Assembly: GCF_900129685.1 (NCBI RefSeq)
Contig: NZ_FQWM01000002.1
Coordinates: 1 to 64,000, forward strand
Source: Cognatishimia maritima
GTDB lineage: Bacteria > Pseudomonadota > Alphaproteobacteria > Rhodobacterales > Rhodobacteraceae
Reading direction: 5' to 3'
Length of the DNA stretch: 64,000 bases
Shown here: piece by piece, positions 18,015-27,654 of the stretch
Position numbering within the stretch: the stretch's first letter is position 1
How the letters are laid out: every line of letters starts with the position of its first letter
Program-made: the position numbers and the translations under genes
The notes under the pieces: model-generated
Database searches by the model: none
Told to the model about the DNA's origin: nothing
What the model saw: the letters and a program-made list of their open reading frames with translations, nothing else

Positions 18015-19301
18015 TTAGCGGTGATCTGTGGCAAGACGACGCTCCAGCCACTGTGAATATTGTGAAATGCCATAGCAGACGACGAAGAACAGGAAGGCGG
18101 CAAAGCCCAGAAGTTCCCAATAGACGCCGTTCCATTCGGTGGACGCCAGAATTGGGCCGCGGATCATGCCAACGAGGTCAAACATCGAGATAACAGAAAC
18201 CAGCGTGGTGTCTTTGAACAGACCCACCGCAACGTTGACGATACCTGGGATCGAGATCTTCAGCGCCTGTGGCAGGATGATCAGGCGCATAGCCTGAGGA
18301 TAATCCAACCCAAGGCTGTCCGCCGCTTCATACTGACCTTTCGGCAACGCGGCCAAACCACCCCGGATCACCTCGGCGATATAGGCCGCCGAGAACATGG
18401 TGATCATGATGACAACGCGCAGGAACAAGTCCACGGTGCTGTCAGGTGGGAAGAAGTAGGCCAGCATCACAGATGCCACGAAGAGCAATGTGATCAGAGG
18501 CACGCCACGAACGAATTCAATGAAGACGACCGAAATACCTTTGATCAAAGGCATGTTCGACTGACGCCCCAGTGCCAATGCAATGCCCAATGGCAGGGAC
18601 AAGGACACACAGGTCACGCCCAACATCAGGTTCAGCATAAAGCCACCCAGATCACGGCTTGGCACGGCGGCCAACAATGAATTCTCAGACGCCGTCTCTG
18701 GGATCAGACCGCCTCCGATTATCCAAACCGCAAAGGCTGCGATGATCGCCCCAAAGAAACCCGCTGCGAAGCTTTTGAAGGACAGACGCATGAAGGCAAA
18801 GCCGCCCGCAACGAAGCCCAAAAGCGCAACAAGTGGACCCAAGATCGTACCGCCCCAGATCAGCCAGTAGGCCAGGAAAGGATAGATCGCGGTAAAGATC
18901 AGCATCTTGCGTGGCAAATCAAAGAACATCACCGGTGCTGCCGCAAAGGCCAACAGGATCAAGGCAGTGTTCGGACGCCAGTAGGAATCGACCGGGTATT
19001 TGAATCCATAAAGGATCTGGTTCCACCGTTCACTCAGAACAGAGAAACACGCCCCCGTCTTGCCTTGTAGGACTTCGCGACATTCCGTCAGGGATGACGT
19101 GTTCCAGACACCATTGGCCATCCAAGGCACAACCACCATCAAAACCGTGTAGATCAGCCAGATCGTCACGATGGTCAAAATGGTGTTCGGGATGCTCGAA
19201 AAGAGGTTATCCTTGATCCATTTTTTCGGACCAATCGCGCTCGATGGCGGCGGTGACGGCGGGATTTGTTCGGTGCGTACAAATGCGAGTTCAGTGCTCA
19301 T
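18015..19301 (-). CDS. bztC: Amino-acid ABC transporter permease (BztC/AapM type)
   Basis: 428 aa permease, longer than ordinary HisM-type permeases because of an N-terminal region with extra helices, as in BztC/AapM. The C-terminal transport domain starts about residue 225 (LNLMLGVTCVSLSLPLGIAL) and has the EAA coupling loop EAADSLGLDYPQAMRLIILP. It pairs with BztB. One base separates its end of frame from the bztB stop region upstream. Confidence 0.92.
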   Translation of the reverse strand: MSTELAFVRTEQIPPSPPPSSAIGPKKWIKDNLFSSIPNTILTIVTIWLIYTVLMVVVPWMANGVWNTSSLTECREVLQGKTGACFSVLSERWNQILYGFKYPVDSYWRPNTALILLAFAAAPVMFFDLPRKMLIFTAIYPFLAYWLIWGGTILGPLVALLGFVAGGFAFMRLSFKSFAAGFFGAIIAAFAVWIIGGGLIPETASENSLLAAVPSRDLGGFMLNLMLGVTCVSLSLPLGIALALGRQSNMPLIKGISVVFIEFVRGVPLITLLFVASVMLAYFFPPDSTVDLFLRVVIMITMFSAAYIAEVIRGGLAALPKGQYEAADSLGLDYPQAMRLIILPQALKISIPGIVNVAVGLFKDTTLVSVISMFDLVGMIRGPILASTEWNGVYWELLGFAAFLFFVVCYGISQYSQWLERRLATDHR

Positions 19302-19302
19302 A

Positions 19303-20535
19303 TCAACGCTCCTTCAGCTTCACGGCGTTGTTGTAGGTGTTCATCACGACTGAAATCAGCAAAGAGATCGTCAGATAGAACAGCATCAACAGCAGGACGC
19401 ATTCAATTGCACGGCCGGTTTGGTTCAGCGTGATACCACCCAAGGTCGCTGTGATGTCGGCATAGCCAACGGCAATCGCCAGCGAAGAGTTCTTGGTGAT
19501 GTTCAGATACTGAGAAATCAGCGGTGGAATGATCACACGCAGCGCCTGCGGCAGAACCACCAGGTTCATCACGCGGCTTGGACGCAGACCCAATGCAGAG
19601 GCAGCCTCTGTTTGACCCTTTGAGATCGCTTGAATACCCGCACGCACGTTCTCCGCGATGAAAGCACCCGTGTAGATCGAAAGCGCAAACCAAAGCGCGA
19701 TCAGCGGTCCACCAACTTTGATACCACCTGCGAAGTTAAACCCTTTCAAGGCCGGAACTTCCCAAGACAGGCCCATAATCAACATCAACAGGATGACCGG
19801 GACAAACCAAATCGCCAGATTGATCCAGAACGTGGATGGCCGAACACCGGTTGCCTCTTGCTTTGCGGTCGCCCAAGCAGAGACGCGACGCGTTGCGAAG
19901 AAGGACCCGACCAGAAACGCGATGACCAGCAGCCAATTTTGGACTGCGCTGTCAAACAGGCCGCTTTCAAAGTGCGGGCTTGGGATATAGATGCCGCGGT
20001 TCGTGAAGGCAAAAAGATCCAGCACCATGCTGGCGGTTGCATTGTCGCCTCGGAACGCGCGTGGTCCTGGCAAAACCGCGGTCATGATGGTGAAGATGAT
20101 GATGATCCAGATCAGCACCGGAATGTTGCGGAAGATTTCCACGTAAACCGACATGACCTTGGCCACGAGCCAGTTATTTGACAGTCGCAAAACCCCTGCA
20201 ATCACCCCGAAGATCGTAGCGGTGATACAGGCAAAGAAAGCGACCAGAAGGGTGTTCAAAATCCCGACGATGGCAGCCCGCAGGTGCGTCGACCGACTGT
20301 CGTAGTCAATCAGCACTTGGTTGATGTCATAGCCGGAGGTTTCACCCAAGAAACTGTAAGAAATGTTCAAACCTGCAGCGCGCAAGTTCTGAATCAGGTT
20401 GTTCCCCAGAAACCAGAATGAAAGAGCAAGGACAAGCGCAGCGATTACTTGGAATGTAAGCGACCTGTAGCGCGTGTCGTATATCAGCATCGATGGCCGA
20501 AACGACTCCTTCGGAGGATCGGTAAGTGTAGTCAT
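19303..20535 (-). CDS. bztB: Amino-acid ABC transporter permease (BztB/AapQ type)
   Basis: 410 aa from the ATG at 20535, preceded by GGGGAAC at a fitting distance; a start at 20562 is possible. Helices at ~34-55 and from ~100 onward (GILNTLLVAFFACITATIFG), and the EAA loop TEAASALGLRPSRVMNLVVL that contacts the ATPase. The large insert between helices is typical of BztB. Between it and bztA lies a strong hairpin (20622-20647) that may lower permease output relative to the binding protein. Confidence 0.92.
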   Translation of the reverse strand: MTTLTDPPKESFRPSMLIYDTRYRSLTFQVIAALVLALSFWFLGNNLIQNLRAAGLNISYSFLGETSGYDINQVLIDYDSRSTHLRAAIVGILNTLLVAFFACITATIFGVIAGVLRLSNNWLVAKVMSVYVEIFRNIPVLIWIIIIFTIMTAVLPGPRAFRGDNATASMVLDLFAFTNRGIYIPSPHFESGLFDSAVQNWLLVIAFLVGSFFATRRVSAWATAKQEATGVRPSTFWINLAIWFVPVILLMLIMGLSWEVPALKGFNFAGGIKVGGPLIALWFALSIYTGAFIAENVRAGIQAISKGQTEAASALGLRPSRVMNLVVLPQALRVIIPPLISQYLNITKNSSLAIAVGYADITATLGGITLNQTGRAIECVLLLMLFYLTISLLISVVMNTYNNAVKLKER

Positions 20536-20621
20536 ATGAGAGTTCCCCGTCATTTCGATCAATATTGTTGGTTATGTCGCGTAAAGCGTGTGATCGAACT
20601 TTTTTGGTCGGCAAAGTAGTT

Positions 20622-20647
20622 GGGGCGCAGGCTGATGCCCACGCCCC
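20622..20647 (-). promoter_or_regulatory. Hairpin between bztA and bztB
   Basis: GGGGCG (20622-20627) pairs with CGCCCC (20642-20647), and the inside can pair further (GGC/GCC). There is no U-run, so it is more likely a 3'-end stabiliser or partial processing site than a full terminator, a common device for making more binding protein than permease. The role is inferred. Confidence 0.55.
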
Positions 20648-20661
20648 CACTTGTTAGGCTA

Positions 20662-21681
20662 TTAGCGTACTGGCGGAGAGTACTGCAGACCGCCTTCGGT
20701 CCAGAGCGCGTTCAGACCGCGCGCAAGGCCGATTGCAGATTGGGAACCAAGGTTGCGCTCGAAGCTTTCACCGTAGTTACCAACTGCAGAGATGATGCGA
20801 ACCGCCCAGTCCGCGTCCAGACCCAGCATCTCGCCCATGCTGCCTTCTTTGCCAAGCAGACGGTTGATTTCTGGGTTGTCGGAGCCGGACTCAGCCAGCG
20901 TGCCGATGTTTGCAGAGGTTACGCCCAGTTCTTCGGCTGCAACCAGCGCGTTGTAGGACCAGCGAACAACGTCTGCCCACTCATCATCGCCGTGACGTAC
21001 TGTTGGGCCAAGCGGCTCTTTCGAAATGATGTCACCCAGGATCACGTGATCGGATGGGTTTTCGAAAGTCGCACGAGTTGATGCCAGCTGGGACGCGTCC
21101 GTTGTGAAAACGTCGCAAGAGCCTGCGATATACTGCTGCTGTGCTTCAGCAACGGTTTCGATTGGCACTGGCTCGTAGCTGATGTTGTTCGAGCGGAAGA
21201 AGTCCGCCAGGTTCAGCTCGGTTGTAGTACCGGTCTGAATACAAACAGTCGCGCCGTCCAGTTCTTTTGCAGAAGACACACCCAGTTCCTGTGGAACCAT
21301 GAAGCCCTGACCGTCGTAGTAGTTGACACCAACGAAGGTGAACTTCAGGTCAGCGTCGCGGGACAGAGTCCATGTTGTCACGCGGGACAGCATGTCGATT
21401 TCGCCAGCGGAGAGCGCTGTAAAACGTGTTTTTGGCGTGGTTGGAACGAATTCCACAGCAGTGGAGTCGCCCAGAACCGCAGCCGCAACAGCACGACATA
21501 CGTCGACATCAAAACCTTCCCAAACGCCTTCGGCATTTGGTGCAGAGAAGCCAACGACACCGGTCGTCACACCACAGTTCAACTTGCCACGTGCTTTCAC
21601 GTCGTCAAGTGTACCAGCGGTGGCGGCGACTGCAGACATGCAAGCTAAAGTCGCGGCGCCATAAATTACGGATTTTTTCAT
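20662..21681 (-). CDS. bztA: Amino-acid ABC transporter substrate-binding protein (BztA/AapJ type)
   Basis: 339 aa periplasmic protein. Signal peptide MKKSVIYGAATLACMSAVAA with cleavage near ATA-GT, then a family 3 solute-binding domain: KARGKLNCGVTTGVVGFSAP, GFDVDVCRAVAAAVLG, VQTGTTTELNLADFF-type segment (IQTGTTTELNL) and the CDVFTTDASQLASTRA motif. Binds acidic or polar amino acids for the BztBCD importer. First gene of the operon with about 200 bp of upstream space for control. Confidence 0.94.
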   Translation of the reverse strand: MKKSVIYGAATLACMSAVAATAGTLDDVKARGKLNCGVTTGVVGFSAPNAEGVWEGFDVDVCRAVAAAVLGDSTAVEFVPTTPKTRFTALSAGEIDMLSRVTTWTLSRDADLKFTFVGVNYYDGQGFMVPQELGVSSAKELDGATVCIQTGTTTELNLADFFRSNNISYEPVPIETVAEAQQQYIAGSCDVFTTDASQLASTRATFENPSDHVILGDIISKEPLGPTVRHGDDEWADVVRWSYNALVAAEELGVTSANIGTLAESGSDNPEINRLLGKEGSMGEMLGLDADWAVRIISAVGNYGESFERNLGSQSAIGLARGLNALWTEGGLQYSPPVR

Positions 21682-21889
21682 ATTTACCTCTTCCTGAGTT
21701 GCTGCCCCTTTGCGGAGCAGACCACCGGTTTTGCTTCACCGGCACTTTTGGTCGCTGAATAGGGTCTCGCCCCCCTCAGCGCGGACTAGTGTGGTTCGAA
21801 AGATCAAGAAAGGTCAAGGGGGTGGTCACAGATTTTGATTATTTAGTAAGAGAAATCTCAAAATTTGGGCGCCCACCCTTTAAGTCATT

Positions 21890-22603
21890 TCAATCGCTAC
21901 ATAAATCGAAATGATTGCGCGCCTGCACAAAGGCGGATTTTTTGGTTTCAGCCAGCGCATGTGCCTCTTCATCGCGGCCCCACTGCTCTTCTTGCCATAG
22001 CTCGTCCAGCCGAGAGCAATTCCAAAGCTCTGTAACCGGTTTCAAATCTTCGACTGCTGCAAAGCCCAGAATCAGAGAGCCAGAAAGCGACACAAGATCG
22101 TGAAAAGCCGCCAATTCGAAATTTGAGAATGCGTGAACCTCTTGCCGAAGCCGCTCGAGCGCGCCAGCGTCCTGCGCTTGAAACATAACGCCGCGCACCG
22201 GCACCAGCCGCGCGTTGTAACGTTCTGCGGCCCAGTCAAGAAGCGGGTCCCAAGCCTCTGCTTGACGCGCAACCAGAGCCTCTGGGCTGACGGCGCGGTA
22301 GCAAAGCAAATCTGTACCGCCATAGTCCGCCAGCATATCTGCAACCTCCGCATGTTGCAGCGCAACCTTGTCCAATGCGGCATTGGCCCAGCGCATGACC
22401 GGCATGGACAGGGGGTCAATCTGGTCGCCCTGCGCATCCCACTCTGCAGCAATCGCTTCGGCAATCTTCGCATTTGGCACAATCACCGCTGTTTTGGCCG
22501 GCGTTTTCAGACTGCGCCCATCCAACAGCACGCCAAATCCCGCATCTTGCTCGGACACGCTGACATCTTTCCAAAAGCGTTTTTTGGTGTTCCAGCCGGA
22601 CAT
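21890..22603 (-). CDS. ATP12-family chaperone for F1-ATPase assembly
   Basis: 237 aa. The bacterial ATP12 protein helps assembly of the F1 alpha subunit. Seen: KKRFWKDVSVSEQDAGFGVL, LDGRSLKTPAK, AIAAEWDAQGDQIDPLSMPV and RWANAALDKV, all family motifs. The ATG at 22603 overlaps the region after the HAD stop and is preceded by GGGGGT; an in-frame TTG at 22615 is less likely. End of the rluC-HAD-ATP12 run, an order common in Rhodobacteraceae. Confidence 0.9.
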   Translation of the reverse strand: MSGWNTKKRFWKDVSVSEQDAGFGVLLDGRSLKTPAKTAVIVPNAKIAEAIAAEWDAQGDQIDPLSMPVMRWANAALDKVALQHAEVADMLADYGGTDLLCYRAVSPEALVARQAEAWDPLLDWAAERYNARLVPVRGVMFQAQDAGALERLRQEVHAFSNFELAAFHDLVSLSGSLILGFAAVEDLKPVTELWNCSRLDELWQEEQWGRDEEAHALAETKKSAFVQARNHFDLCSD

Positions 22604-22605
22604 AA

Positions 22606-23277
22606 CTACCCCCAAAAGCCTTTCAAAACGGCAGGTAAATCTTGAAATTTGTCAATGATGACATCCGCTTGGGCCAATTGATCCCGGTCATGGTAGCCCC
22701 AGCTGACACCAACCGCATAAAGCCCCGCAGCCTTAGCCATTTCCATGTCATAGGCTGTATCGCCAATCATCACCGCGCGCTCTGCAGCGACGCCCGTGTC
22801 GCTGAGACACGCCTGCAACATCGATGGATGGGGTTTTGATGGGTGATGATCTGCCACATGTTCGGTGACAAAGGTCTTGGTCAAGCCGTGGCTCTCCAGA
22901 ACCTTGTCGAGCCCCCGGCGGGATTTGCCGGTTGCCACGCCCAACAACAGGTCGGGCTGCGCCTGTAGTTCGGCCAATGTCTCTAGCGCCATCGGGAATA
23001 GCGGCATGGTATCGCCAACTGTGGACTCCGTCCGCAGCTGCACAAACGCATCCTTGTAGCCCTCGACCAGCGCGCCATGCACGTCTTTGTCAGCTTGCGG
23101 TGCAAGCCGTGGCATCATCACGTGCAGCGACAAGCCAACGAGGCCCAACACGGCTTCGCGCGTCGGCACGTCCAAACCAAGGTTAGAAAACGCCAGTGAC
23201 ATGGCGGCCATGATATGGGCCTGACTGTCGACGAGCGTTCCGTCAACGTCAAACACCGCCAGTTTCAGATCGCTCAT
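22606..23277 (-). CDS. HAD-superfamily hydrolase (phosphoglycolate phosphatase-like)
   Basis: 223 aa. Motif I FDVDGTLVDS holds the nucleophilic Asp and the acid/base Asp; motif II is GVATGK, motif III lysine lies in HHPSKPHPSM, motif IV GDTAYDMEMAK. The helical cap type fits phosphoglycolate phosphatases and related sugar-phosphate phosphatases; substrate not fixed by sequence. Its start overlaps the rluC stop by 4 bp. Confidence 0.85.
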   Translation of the reverse strand: MSDLKLAVFDVDGTLVDSQAHIMAAMSLAFSNLGLDVPTREAVLGLVGLSLHVMMPRLAPQADKDVHGALVEGYKDAFVQLRTESTVGDTMPLFPMALETLAELQAQPDLLLGVATGKSRRGLDKVLESHGLTKTFVTEHVADHHPSKPHPSMLQACLSDTGVAAERAVMIGDTAYDMEMAKAAGLYAVGVSWGYHDRDQLAQADVIIDKFQDLPAVLKGFWG

Positions 23278-24320
23278 TGCAACGCCTCAAATGGATCTTC
23301 CGCCGCCATATCTGGCGTCCAATCAAAGGTTTCGAACGTATGGGCCATATGATCTGGCAGCGGCGCATGGATCGTCAGGATTTGCCTCGTTGCCGGATGC
23401 TCAAAGCTGATGGTGCGCGCATGCAGGTGTAGCTTTTTAGAGATGATGCCGCCCAGTTGCGCGCCCCAGCCATCTCCAAGGTTTTCTTGCCCAGAACCGC
23501 CGTATTTGCCATCGCCGATGATCGGATGACCAATCTCCGCCATATGCGCACGCAGTTGGTGTGTGCGCCCGGTGATTGGTTCCATCGCCACCCAAGCCGC
23601 GCGGCTCGCGACGCGATAAAGCGTGGCGTATTGTGTGATCGCCCGCTTTGCCCCCGGCGTATTGGAGACATCGCGCGGATGCACCGCCAGCATTTTCTCG
23701 CCTTCGCCCTTGCGCCCATGCCCCGGTGCTTTGACCAAACCGTATTTGATTTCGCCCAAATAGGGGGTCGGCACGCCTGCGACCACGGCCCAATAGATTT
23801 TGCGGGTCGCGTGGTGGCGGAAGGCTGTGGTCAGGTCCGACGCCATCTTGCGGCTCCGCGCCAGCACCAGAACACCGGATGTGTCCTTGTCCAACCGGTG
23901 CACCAGACGCGGCTTTTCTTCATAGCCAAAGGTCAGCGCCTCGCTTAGCCCGTCCACATGACGGGTCTGTTTGCTACCACCCTGCGTGGGCAGGCCCGCA
24001 GGTTTGTTCAGAATGATGATGTGATCATCGCGGTAGATCACGCAGTTGCGGATCAGCTTTTCGTCGGCCGCAGAAATCTTGACCTCAGTGCGCGGACCAG
24101 CCTCAGGCGCTTTGTCCGGCAAGGGCGGCACGCGCACGCTTTGCCCCTCTTGCAGACGCGTCGCAGGTTTGACCCGCCCGCCATCCACACGCAATTCGCC
24201 TTTGCGGCACATTTTTTCGATGCGGATCTGATTGAGCTGCGGGAACTTCGCGCGCAGCCAACGGTCCAGCCGCATCTCGGCATCATCTGCAGTTATTTCA
24301 ATTGTCTGTACGCCACTCAT
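23274..24320 (-). CDS. rluC: Ribosomal large subunit pseudouridine synthase RluC
   Basis: 348 aa. N-terminal S4 RNA-binding domain (MRLDRWLRAKFPQLNQIRIE) and the RluA-type catalytic domain with HRLDKDTSGVLVLAR, containing the nucleophilic Asp; GRTHQLRAHMAEIGHPIIGD follows. RluC makes pseudouridines 955, 2504 and 2580 of 23S rRNA in E. coli. Start at 24320 chosen for the AGGAG seven bases before it and the ATGA overlap with crcB; 24326 is an alternative. Confidence 0.9.
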   Translation of the reverse strand: MSGVQTIEITADDAEMRLDRWLRAKFPQLNQIRIEKMCRKGELRVDGGRVKPATRLQEGQSVRVPPLPDKAPEAGPRTEVKISAADEKLIRNCVIYRDDHIIILNKPAGLPTQGGSKQTRHVDGLSEALTFGYEEKPRLVHRLDKDTSGVLVLARSRKMASDLTTAFRHHATRKIYWAVVAGVPTPYLGEIKYGLVKAPGHGRKGEGEKMLAVHPRDVSNTPGAKRAITQYATLYRVASRAAWVAMEPITGRTHQLRAHMAEIGHPIIGDGKYGGSGQENLGDGWGAQLGGIISKKLHLHARTISFEHPATRQILTIHAPLPDHMAHTFETFDWTPDMAAEDPFEALQ

Positions 24321-24694
24321 GCCCATACTCCTCGCGCCAACCAGACGCCAAGCGCCAGGGCCAATATCGACCCTATGACGGATATCAAAACATAGGCCAG
24401 CGCCGCCATGTTCTGCCCTTTTTCAATCAGCGTCACTGTTTCCAGCGAAAAGGCTGAGAAGGTCGTAAAACCGCCCAGCACCCCCGTCAGGATCAGCGGG
24501 TTCAGATGGTCAAACCCGCGCTTAGCCGCCATGACCACCAAGAGCCCCATCAGGAACGACCCAAGGATATTCACCGTGATGATCGCCAAAGGAAACCCAC
24601 CGCCTGCCAAACGCAGGACTCCAAGCCCGGTGACATAGCGCAATACAGCACCCACCGCACCGCCAAAAGCGACGTATATCAGGTTGATCATCAT
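24317..24694 (-). CDS. crcB: Fluoride exporter CrcB/Fluc
   Basis: 125 aa with four transmembrane helices. Fluc channels work as antiparallel dimers that expel fluoride. The hallmark GVLGGFTTFSAFSLE (fluoride-facing Phe/Ser/Thr) and NILGSFLMG with the pore Asn are present. It overlaps rluC by 4 bp. I found no crcB-type riboswitch upstream, so control may be constitutive. Confidence 0.94.
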   Translation of the reverse strand: MMINLIYVAFGGAVGAVLRYVTGLGVLRLAGGGFPLAIITVNILGSFLMGLLVVMAAKRGFDHLNPLILTGVLGGFTTFSAFSLETVTLIEKGQNMAALAYVLISVIGSILALALGVWLARGVWA

Positions 24695-24813
24695 CGGCTG
24701 TCTCTCACCCGCGCCACGTCAATTGTCAACCGCAGCCGCCGCTTCACCTTTGAACAAATACTCTTACAAATAGTCTGTGGTGACTGGCGAAACGCGCAAG
24801 AGGGGCGAAGCCC

Positions 24814-26133
24814 CTAGGTCTCGTCCTGCCGCTTCGCGCGCAGCTTGTTGAAATAGGCCACACGCTTTTGCAAATCGCGCTCAAATCCACGTTCAACTGG
24901 CGCGTATAACGCCGGGCGCTCCATGTCTTCGGGGAAATAGTTCTGCCCTGAAAACCCGTCTTCGGCATCATGGTCATAGGCGTAGCCTGCGCCATACCCT
25001 TGGTCTTTCATCAGACCGGTTGGCGCATTCAGAATATGTTTGGGCGGCATCTGCGACCCGGTTTTGCGTGCCATACGTCGGGCGTCTTTGTAGGCCGTGT
25101 AAATCGCATTGGATTTCGGGGCGAGCGCCAGATAGACCAAGGCCTGCGCGAGCGCCAACTCGCCTTCGGGCGATCCAAGCCGTTCATACGTCTCCCAACC
25201 CTGCAGACACACCGACTGCGCTTGCGGGTCCGCGAGCCCGATATCCTCCACCGCCATGCGCGTGATGCGACGCGCCAGAAACCGTGGGTCCTCGCCCCCT
25301 TCCAGCATCCGCGCAAACCAATACAGTGCCGCGTCTGGGTCCGACCCGCGCACGGATTTATGCAGCGCCGAAATCAGGTTGTAATGCTCTTCGCCCGATT
25401 TGTCGTATTTCGCTGCGCGTTTCATTAGGCGCTTGGAAAGTTGCTCGGAGTTAAGCGCTGCGTCGGTTTTCCAGGCCGCGATCTGCTCGATCAAATTCAG
25501 CAGCGCGCGACCATCCCCATCCGCCATCTCAAGCAAGGCCGCTCGCGCAGCCGTGTCCAAAGGCAACGACTTGGCCAGCTCCGTCTCTGCCCGTTGCGCC
25601 AGCTTTTCGAGTTCCGTCGTCGAGAGCCTCTCCAGCACCAAAACCTGCGCACGGCTAAGAACCGCAGCGTTCAGTTCGAAACTCGGGTTTTCGGTTGTGG
25701 CCCCGACCAAAAGGATCGTGCCGTCTTCCATATGGGGCAGAAAGCCGTCTTGCTGCGCCTTGTTGAAACGGTGAATTTCATCAACGAACAACAATGTGCC
25801 CTGCCCGTTCTGCCGCCGTATCTTGGCGGCTTCAAAAACCTTCTTTAGATCCGGCACACCCGTGAAAATCGCGCTGATCTGAACGAAATGAAGATCCGTT
25901 TCCTGTGCCAGCAACCGGGCAATTGTGGTTTTCCCCACGCCGGGCGGTCCCCAGAAGATCAAGGAACTAAGCGAGCCAGACGCCAGCATCACCCCCAAGG
26001 GCGCATCCGGCCCAAGCACTTGATCCTGACCGATCACCTCTGACAGTGTTTTGGGCCGCAAGCGATCCGCCAGCGGGCGCGGGGCGTTGTCGGGCACCGC
26101 TTTGGGTGTGTCATCTGCAAATAGGTCAGCCAT
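24814..26133 (-). CDS. rarA: Replication-associated recombination protein A (RarA/MgsA)
   Basis: 439 aa AAA+ ATPase related to eukaryotic WRNIP1, acting at stalled replication forks. PLADRLRPKTLSEVIGQDQV start, Walker A GPPGVGKTT, Walker B LLFVDEIHRFNKAQQD, sensor ATTENPSFELN, and the C-terminal MgsA tetramer domain (ARITR-like RRITRMAVEDIGLADPQA). 2 bp separate it from the upstream protease gene. A GGGGC-GAA-GCCCC hairpin lies just beyond the stop (24791-24807). Confidence 0.95.
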   Translation of the reverse strand: MADLFADDTPKAVPDNAPRPLADRLRPKTLSEVIGQDQVLGPDAPLGVMLASGSLSSLIFWGPPGVGKTTIARLLAQETDLHFVQISAIFTGVPDLKKVFEAAKIRRQNGQGTLLFVDEIHRFNKAQQDGFLPHMEDGTILLVGATTENPSFELNAAVLSRAQVLVLERLSTTELEKLAQRAETELAKSLPLDTAARAALLEMADGDGRALLNLIEQIAAWKTDAALNSEQLSKRLMKRAAKYDKSGEEHYNLISALHKSVRGSDPDAALYWFARMLEGGEDPRFLARRITRMAVEDIGLADPQAQSVCLQGWETYERLGSPEGELALAQALVYLALAPKSNAIYTAYKDARRMARKTGSQMPPKHILNAPTGLMKDQGYGAGYAYDHDAEDGFSGQNYFPEDMERPALYAPVERGFERDLQKRVAYFNKLRAKRQDET

Positions 26134-26135
26134 GG

Positions 26136-27518
26136 CTACAGTCTAAAGCGCAATGTCACGCGACGCGACCCACGTTCGACCACTATGCTGACACGGCGCG
26201 GCGTTTCCCGCAGTGCAGTTTCCACATCTGCCGGTGTGTTGATCAGCCGGTCATTGATGGCCAATAGGATATCACCAGCCCGCAATCCCGCGCGTTGACC
26301 CAATGGACCCGCTGCCTCCACCACAATGCCTTCGGCATTAAGAGGCAGGCCCATCTCGGCAATCAAAGCAGGGTTCAGGTTTGACACCCGCACCCCCGGC
26401 AATATTGTCTGGCGCGAGGTTTCAACCGTATCCCGCGCGGGGACCTCGGGCGGCAGCATAAGGTCCACTGTGACAGTGCCCGGTTCTCCGCCAAAGATAC
26501 CGCCGATTTCAGCTTCATCGCCGACGCCTGCAACGGACATGCGGAAAATCATCTCGGCGGCGTTGGTCACGGCTTGCCCGTCAACGGTCAGGATCACATC
26601 ACCAGGGCGCACACCCGCCGTGCGAAACGGGCTGGCCTCATGCAGTGCCGAGATCAAGATGCCGCCGGGGCGATCCAACCCGAGGCCTTCGGCGATATCA
26701 ACATCCACAGGCTGCCCCGTCGCCCCAGCCCAGGGTGTTTCAAACCGCGTATTACCCGCTTTGGCTTGCTTAACGAATTCCGCAACCAGATTGGCCGGGA
26801 TGGCAAAGCCAATCCCATTGCTGCCACCCGACCGCGTCAGAATGCGGGTGTTGATCCCGATCAATCGCCCATTCACATCAATCAATGCGCCGCCAGAGTT
26901 GCCCGGATTGATGGGCGCGTCGGTCTGGATGAAATACCCCTGCCCGACCCCCGCCGCAGCCCCAGTGCGCGCCAGCCCCGACACAATCCCGCTGGACACC
27001 GTTTGCCCGACCCCGAAGGGGTTGCCGATGGCCAGCACCAATTCTCCGACTTCGACACTGTCGCTGTCCCGAAGGCTAAGGGACGGGAGTTCCTCTGGCG
27101 CAGTCATTTGCAACACCGCAAGGTCATTGCCTTCGTCCGCCAGCAATACCTCTGCCGAGAACTCACGCCCATCATTCAGTACAATGCGAATATCCGTGGC
27201 CATGCCAACAACATGGTAGTTGGACACAACAATCCCGTCAGAGGACAGGATGACGCCAGACCCAAGCGAATTCTGCACCTGCGGGCGCTGCGAGCCGAAA
27301 TCACGAAACAGGTTCTGAAAGAAGGGATCACCCCGGAATGGGCTTTCCCGCACGGCAACCACACGTTTGGCATAAATGTTGACCACAGCCGGGGCTGCTT
27401 CTTTCACGAGCGGCGCAAATCCCAAAGAAACTTCCGCCTGACTGGTCGGCACGCGGGTCTCGGCCCCTGCTGCTGCTGCCAAACCCATGCTGATTGCTAT
27501 AATCGCCGCTCGAAACAT
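26136..27518 (-). CDS. DegP/DegQ-type periplasmic serine protease
   Basis: 460 aa HtrA protease that degrades misfolded envelope proteins. Signal peptide (~1-19), trypsin-like domain with catalytic triad H102 (SNYHVVG), D132 (GNDLAVLQM) and S208 (NPGNSGGAL), then two PDZ domains (~260-350 and ~375-460, the second with GLRAGDILLAINDRLI). Two PDZ domains fit DegP/DegQ rather than DegS. Followed closely by rarA. Confidence 0.93.
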   Translation of the reverse strand: MFRAAIIAISMGLAAAAGAETRVPTSQAEVSLGFAPLVKEAAPAVVNIYAKRVVAVRESPFRGDPFFQNLFRDFGSQRPQVQNSLGSGVILSSDGIVVSNYHVVGMATDIRIVLNDGREFSAEVLLADEGNDLAVLQMTAPEELPSLSLRDSDSVEVGELVLAIGNPFGVGQTVSSGIVSGLARTGAAAGVGQGYFIQTDAPINPGNSGGALIDVNGRLIGINTRILTRSGGSNGIGFAIPANLVAEFVKQAKAGNTRFETPWAGATGQPVDVDIAEGLGLDRPGGILISALHEASPFRTAGVRPGDVILTVDGQAVTNAAEMIFRMSVAGVGDEAEIGGIFGGEPGTVTVDLMLPPEVPARDTVETSRQTILPGVRVSNLNPALIAEMGLPLNAEGIVVEAAGPLGQRAGLRAGDILLAINDRLINTPADVETALRETPRRVSIVVERGSRRVTLRFRL

Positions 27519-27654
27519 CTGGCCTCCGGTACTTTCCGCTCTGATCTTTGCGGGATATGCGAAGGACTGGCGCGTTTTGCAACCCGGCCAAGGGGCTTTG
27601 CCCCTCAGCGCGATGCGCTTTCACCCCAGAGTATTTTGGCAAAGGTGAAAAGGA

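Noticed and set aside
24791-24807. Hairpin after rarA as a terminator
   Set aside because: Good stem (AGGGGC/GCCCCT) but no U-run on the minus strand; left as a simple palindrome.
24695-24813. Fluoride riboswitch upstream of crcB
   Set aside because: I searched the leader by eye for the conserved crcB motif core and did not find it.
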